Below are positions 6,295 to 7,235 of a stretch of 7,235 nucleotides of DNA, piece after piece. This stretch comes from Planctomycetota bacterium (GTDB lineage Bacteria; Planctomycetota; Phycisphaerae; Phycisphaerales; SM1A02), in NCBI GenBank assembly GCA_009924765.1, contig RFQW01000080.1, positions 1 through 7,235 on the forward strand, given 5' to 3'. Position 1 is the first letter of the stretch; every line of letters starts with the position of its first letter. Position numbers and translations under genes: made by a program. A model generated the notes under the pieces. The model saw only the letters and a program-made list of their open reading frames with translations, was not told the DNA's origin and made no database searches.

Positions 6295-7235
6295 ACCTCT
6301 CCAGCTTCCAGTTCGCGCAACCCTACGCGGCGTCATGGCTGTGGCTGGTGGCCGGCGTCGTGGCGCTCATGGTGCTGGGACTGCGCCGCCGCACACGCCT
6401 GCTGCACCTTGTGGCAGAACATCCGCTGCTGTCGCGGCTGGCTCCGTCGCTCGACCTGTCCCGCGCATGGGTGCGCGCCGGCATCGCCGCGATCGCGCTG
6501 GCCATGCTCACGCTGGGGCTGATGGATCCGCGCTGGGGCATGCAGGTGGAACAGGTGCAGCGCAACGGACTCGACGTGATCTTCGTCATGGATGTGAGCC
6601 GCAGCATGCTGGCGAGCGACGCCACGCCCAGCCGCCTGGAGCGCGCGAAGCAGTTCGCGCTGGATGCAAGCGAGGCGTTGGAGGGCGATCGCGTGGGGCT
6701 GGTCGACTTCGCGGGCGCGCCCGCCATGCGCACGCCGCTCACGCTGAACTACGCGGCCTTCCGTCAGGCGGTGCAGAACCTGGAGCCCAAGGCCGCTGCG
6801 CGCGGCGGCAGCATGCTGGGCGAAGCCATCCGCATGGCGGCGAACAGTTTCCCCGCAGGTGACAAGGGCGCGAAGGCCATCATCGTGCTCAGCGACGGCG
6901 AGGACATGGACAGCAATCCCGCGGACGCGGCGAAGGAGGCGTTCGAGGCACTCGGCGTGCGCACCTTCACCGTGGCCATCGGCGATTCGCGGGATGGTGC
7001 GCGCATTCCCGTCACGGGCGCCGACGGTCAGCGCCGCTACCTGGTGCATGATGGACAGGAGGTTTGGTCGAAGATGAACCCCGACACCATGCGCGACATC
7101 GCGCAGGCGGGCGGCGGCGCGTTCGTGCCCGCGGGCACCGCGCAGCTGGACATGGCCGCGGTGTACCGCGATTCGCTGGGCAACCTCGATCGCATCGATC
7201 AGGAGTCCAGCCTGGTGAAGCGTCAGACGCCGCGC
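6291..7235 (+). CDS. batB: Second VWA-domain membrane protein, BatB-like, cut by window end
   Basis: My translation from the GTG at 6291 stays open for exactly 315 codons to the window edge. The N-terminus carries hydrophobic segments at about 14-31 (AASWLWLVAGVVALMVLG) and 60-79, followed by DPRWG, the family's usual transition into the VWA domain. The MIDAS shows DVSRS (101-105, DxSxS) and LSDGEDMD (200-207) with Asp202. The threonine position appears to be Ser174 (RGGSMLGEA, 171-179). Residues 115-140 hold RLERAKQFALDASEAL and DRVGLVDFAG, typical of BatB. The C-terminal transmembrane helix, or a BatB-TPR fusion, would lie just beyond the window. It is a paralogue of the batA product and is translationally coupled to it by a 4-bp overlap. 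It is likely another membrane partner of MoxR; it could also be annotated as a VWA-TPR protein once the C-terminus is seen. Confidence 0.92.
   Translation, partial: MNLSSFQFAQPYAASWLWLVAGVVALMVLGLRRRTRLLHLVAEHPLLSRLAPSLDLSRAWVRAGIAAIALAMLTLGLMDPRWGMQVEQVQRNGLDVIFVMDVSRSMLASDATPSRLERAKQFALDASEALEGDRVGLVDFAGAPAMRTPLTLNYAAFRQAVQNLEPKAAARGGSMLGEAIRMAANSFPAGDKGAKAIIVLSDGEDMDSNPADAAKEAFEALGVRTFTVAIGDSRDGARIPVTGADGQRRYLVHDGQEVWSKMNPDTMRDIAQAGGGAFVPAGTAQLDMAAVYRDSLGNLDRIDQESSLVKRQTPR

Noticed and set aside
5191..6336. A 381-codon minus-strand open frame antisense to batA.
   Set aside because: It has His/Gln-rich composition, no motif and no ribosome binding site logic, and the opposite strand encodes a complete VWA protein.
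6333..7049. Minus-strand open frame antisense to batB.
   Set aside because: It is a shadow of the batB frame, with no recognisable domain.

Overview
This window is high-GC bacterial chromosomal DNA. It is densely coding, and its codons end mostly in G or C. The envelope proteins carry signal peptides and transmembrane segments of Gram-negative style. The MoxR/DUF58/Bat gene order is common in Bacteroidetes, Planctomycetes and Proteobacteria. The high GC argues against typical Bacteroidetes. A planctomycete or a proteobacterium fits best, but nothing here (no rRNA, no marker gene) settles it. I see no IS element, integrase, tRNA, CRISPR array or sign of recent transfer.

The left part (1-2145) lies on the minus strand. 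From its upstream end it holds an NAD(P)-dependent beta-hydroxyacid dehydrogenase of the 3-hydroxyisobutyrate dehydrogenase family (1246-2145), then a small very basic protein of unknown function (817-1143), then the N-terminal 268 codons of a type II NADH dehydrogenase (1-806, continuing off the window). The last two are only 10 nt apart and are probably co-transcribed. A GC-rich hairpin follows the dehydrogenase stop codon and may separate it from them.

A 90-bp divergent spacer (2146-2235) separates this block from a plus-strand operon. The spacer holds a near-perfect CRP-like palindrome, a weak sigma70-like promoter and a small hairpin.

The right part (2236-7235) is one five-gene plus-strand operon of the MoxR/Bat type: moxR AAA+ ATPase, a DUF58 protein with an intact MIDAS motif, a membrane-anchored BatD/DUF4381-like protein, a VWA membrane protein (BatA) and a second VWA membrane protein (BatB, cut by the window end). 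The last three junctions are 4-bp stop/start overlaps (ATGA, GTGA, GTGA), each preceded by a good Shine-Dalgarno sequence, so translation is probably coupled. In such systems a MoxR ATPase is thought to act with VWA/MIDAS partners as a chaperone or complex-remodelling machine at the cytoplasmic membrane. The classical link is aerotolerance and stress resistance, but the biochemical client is not known. The remaining bat genes (TPR protein BatC and full BatD) would be expected just downstream.

No clearly new system is visible. The points most worth a second look are the unidentified basic protein beside ndh, the two-domain BatD/DUF4381-like protein, the Ser-for-Thr change in the BatB MIDAS motif, and the CRP-like operator between the two divergent units.
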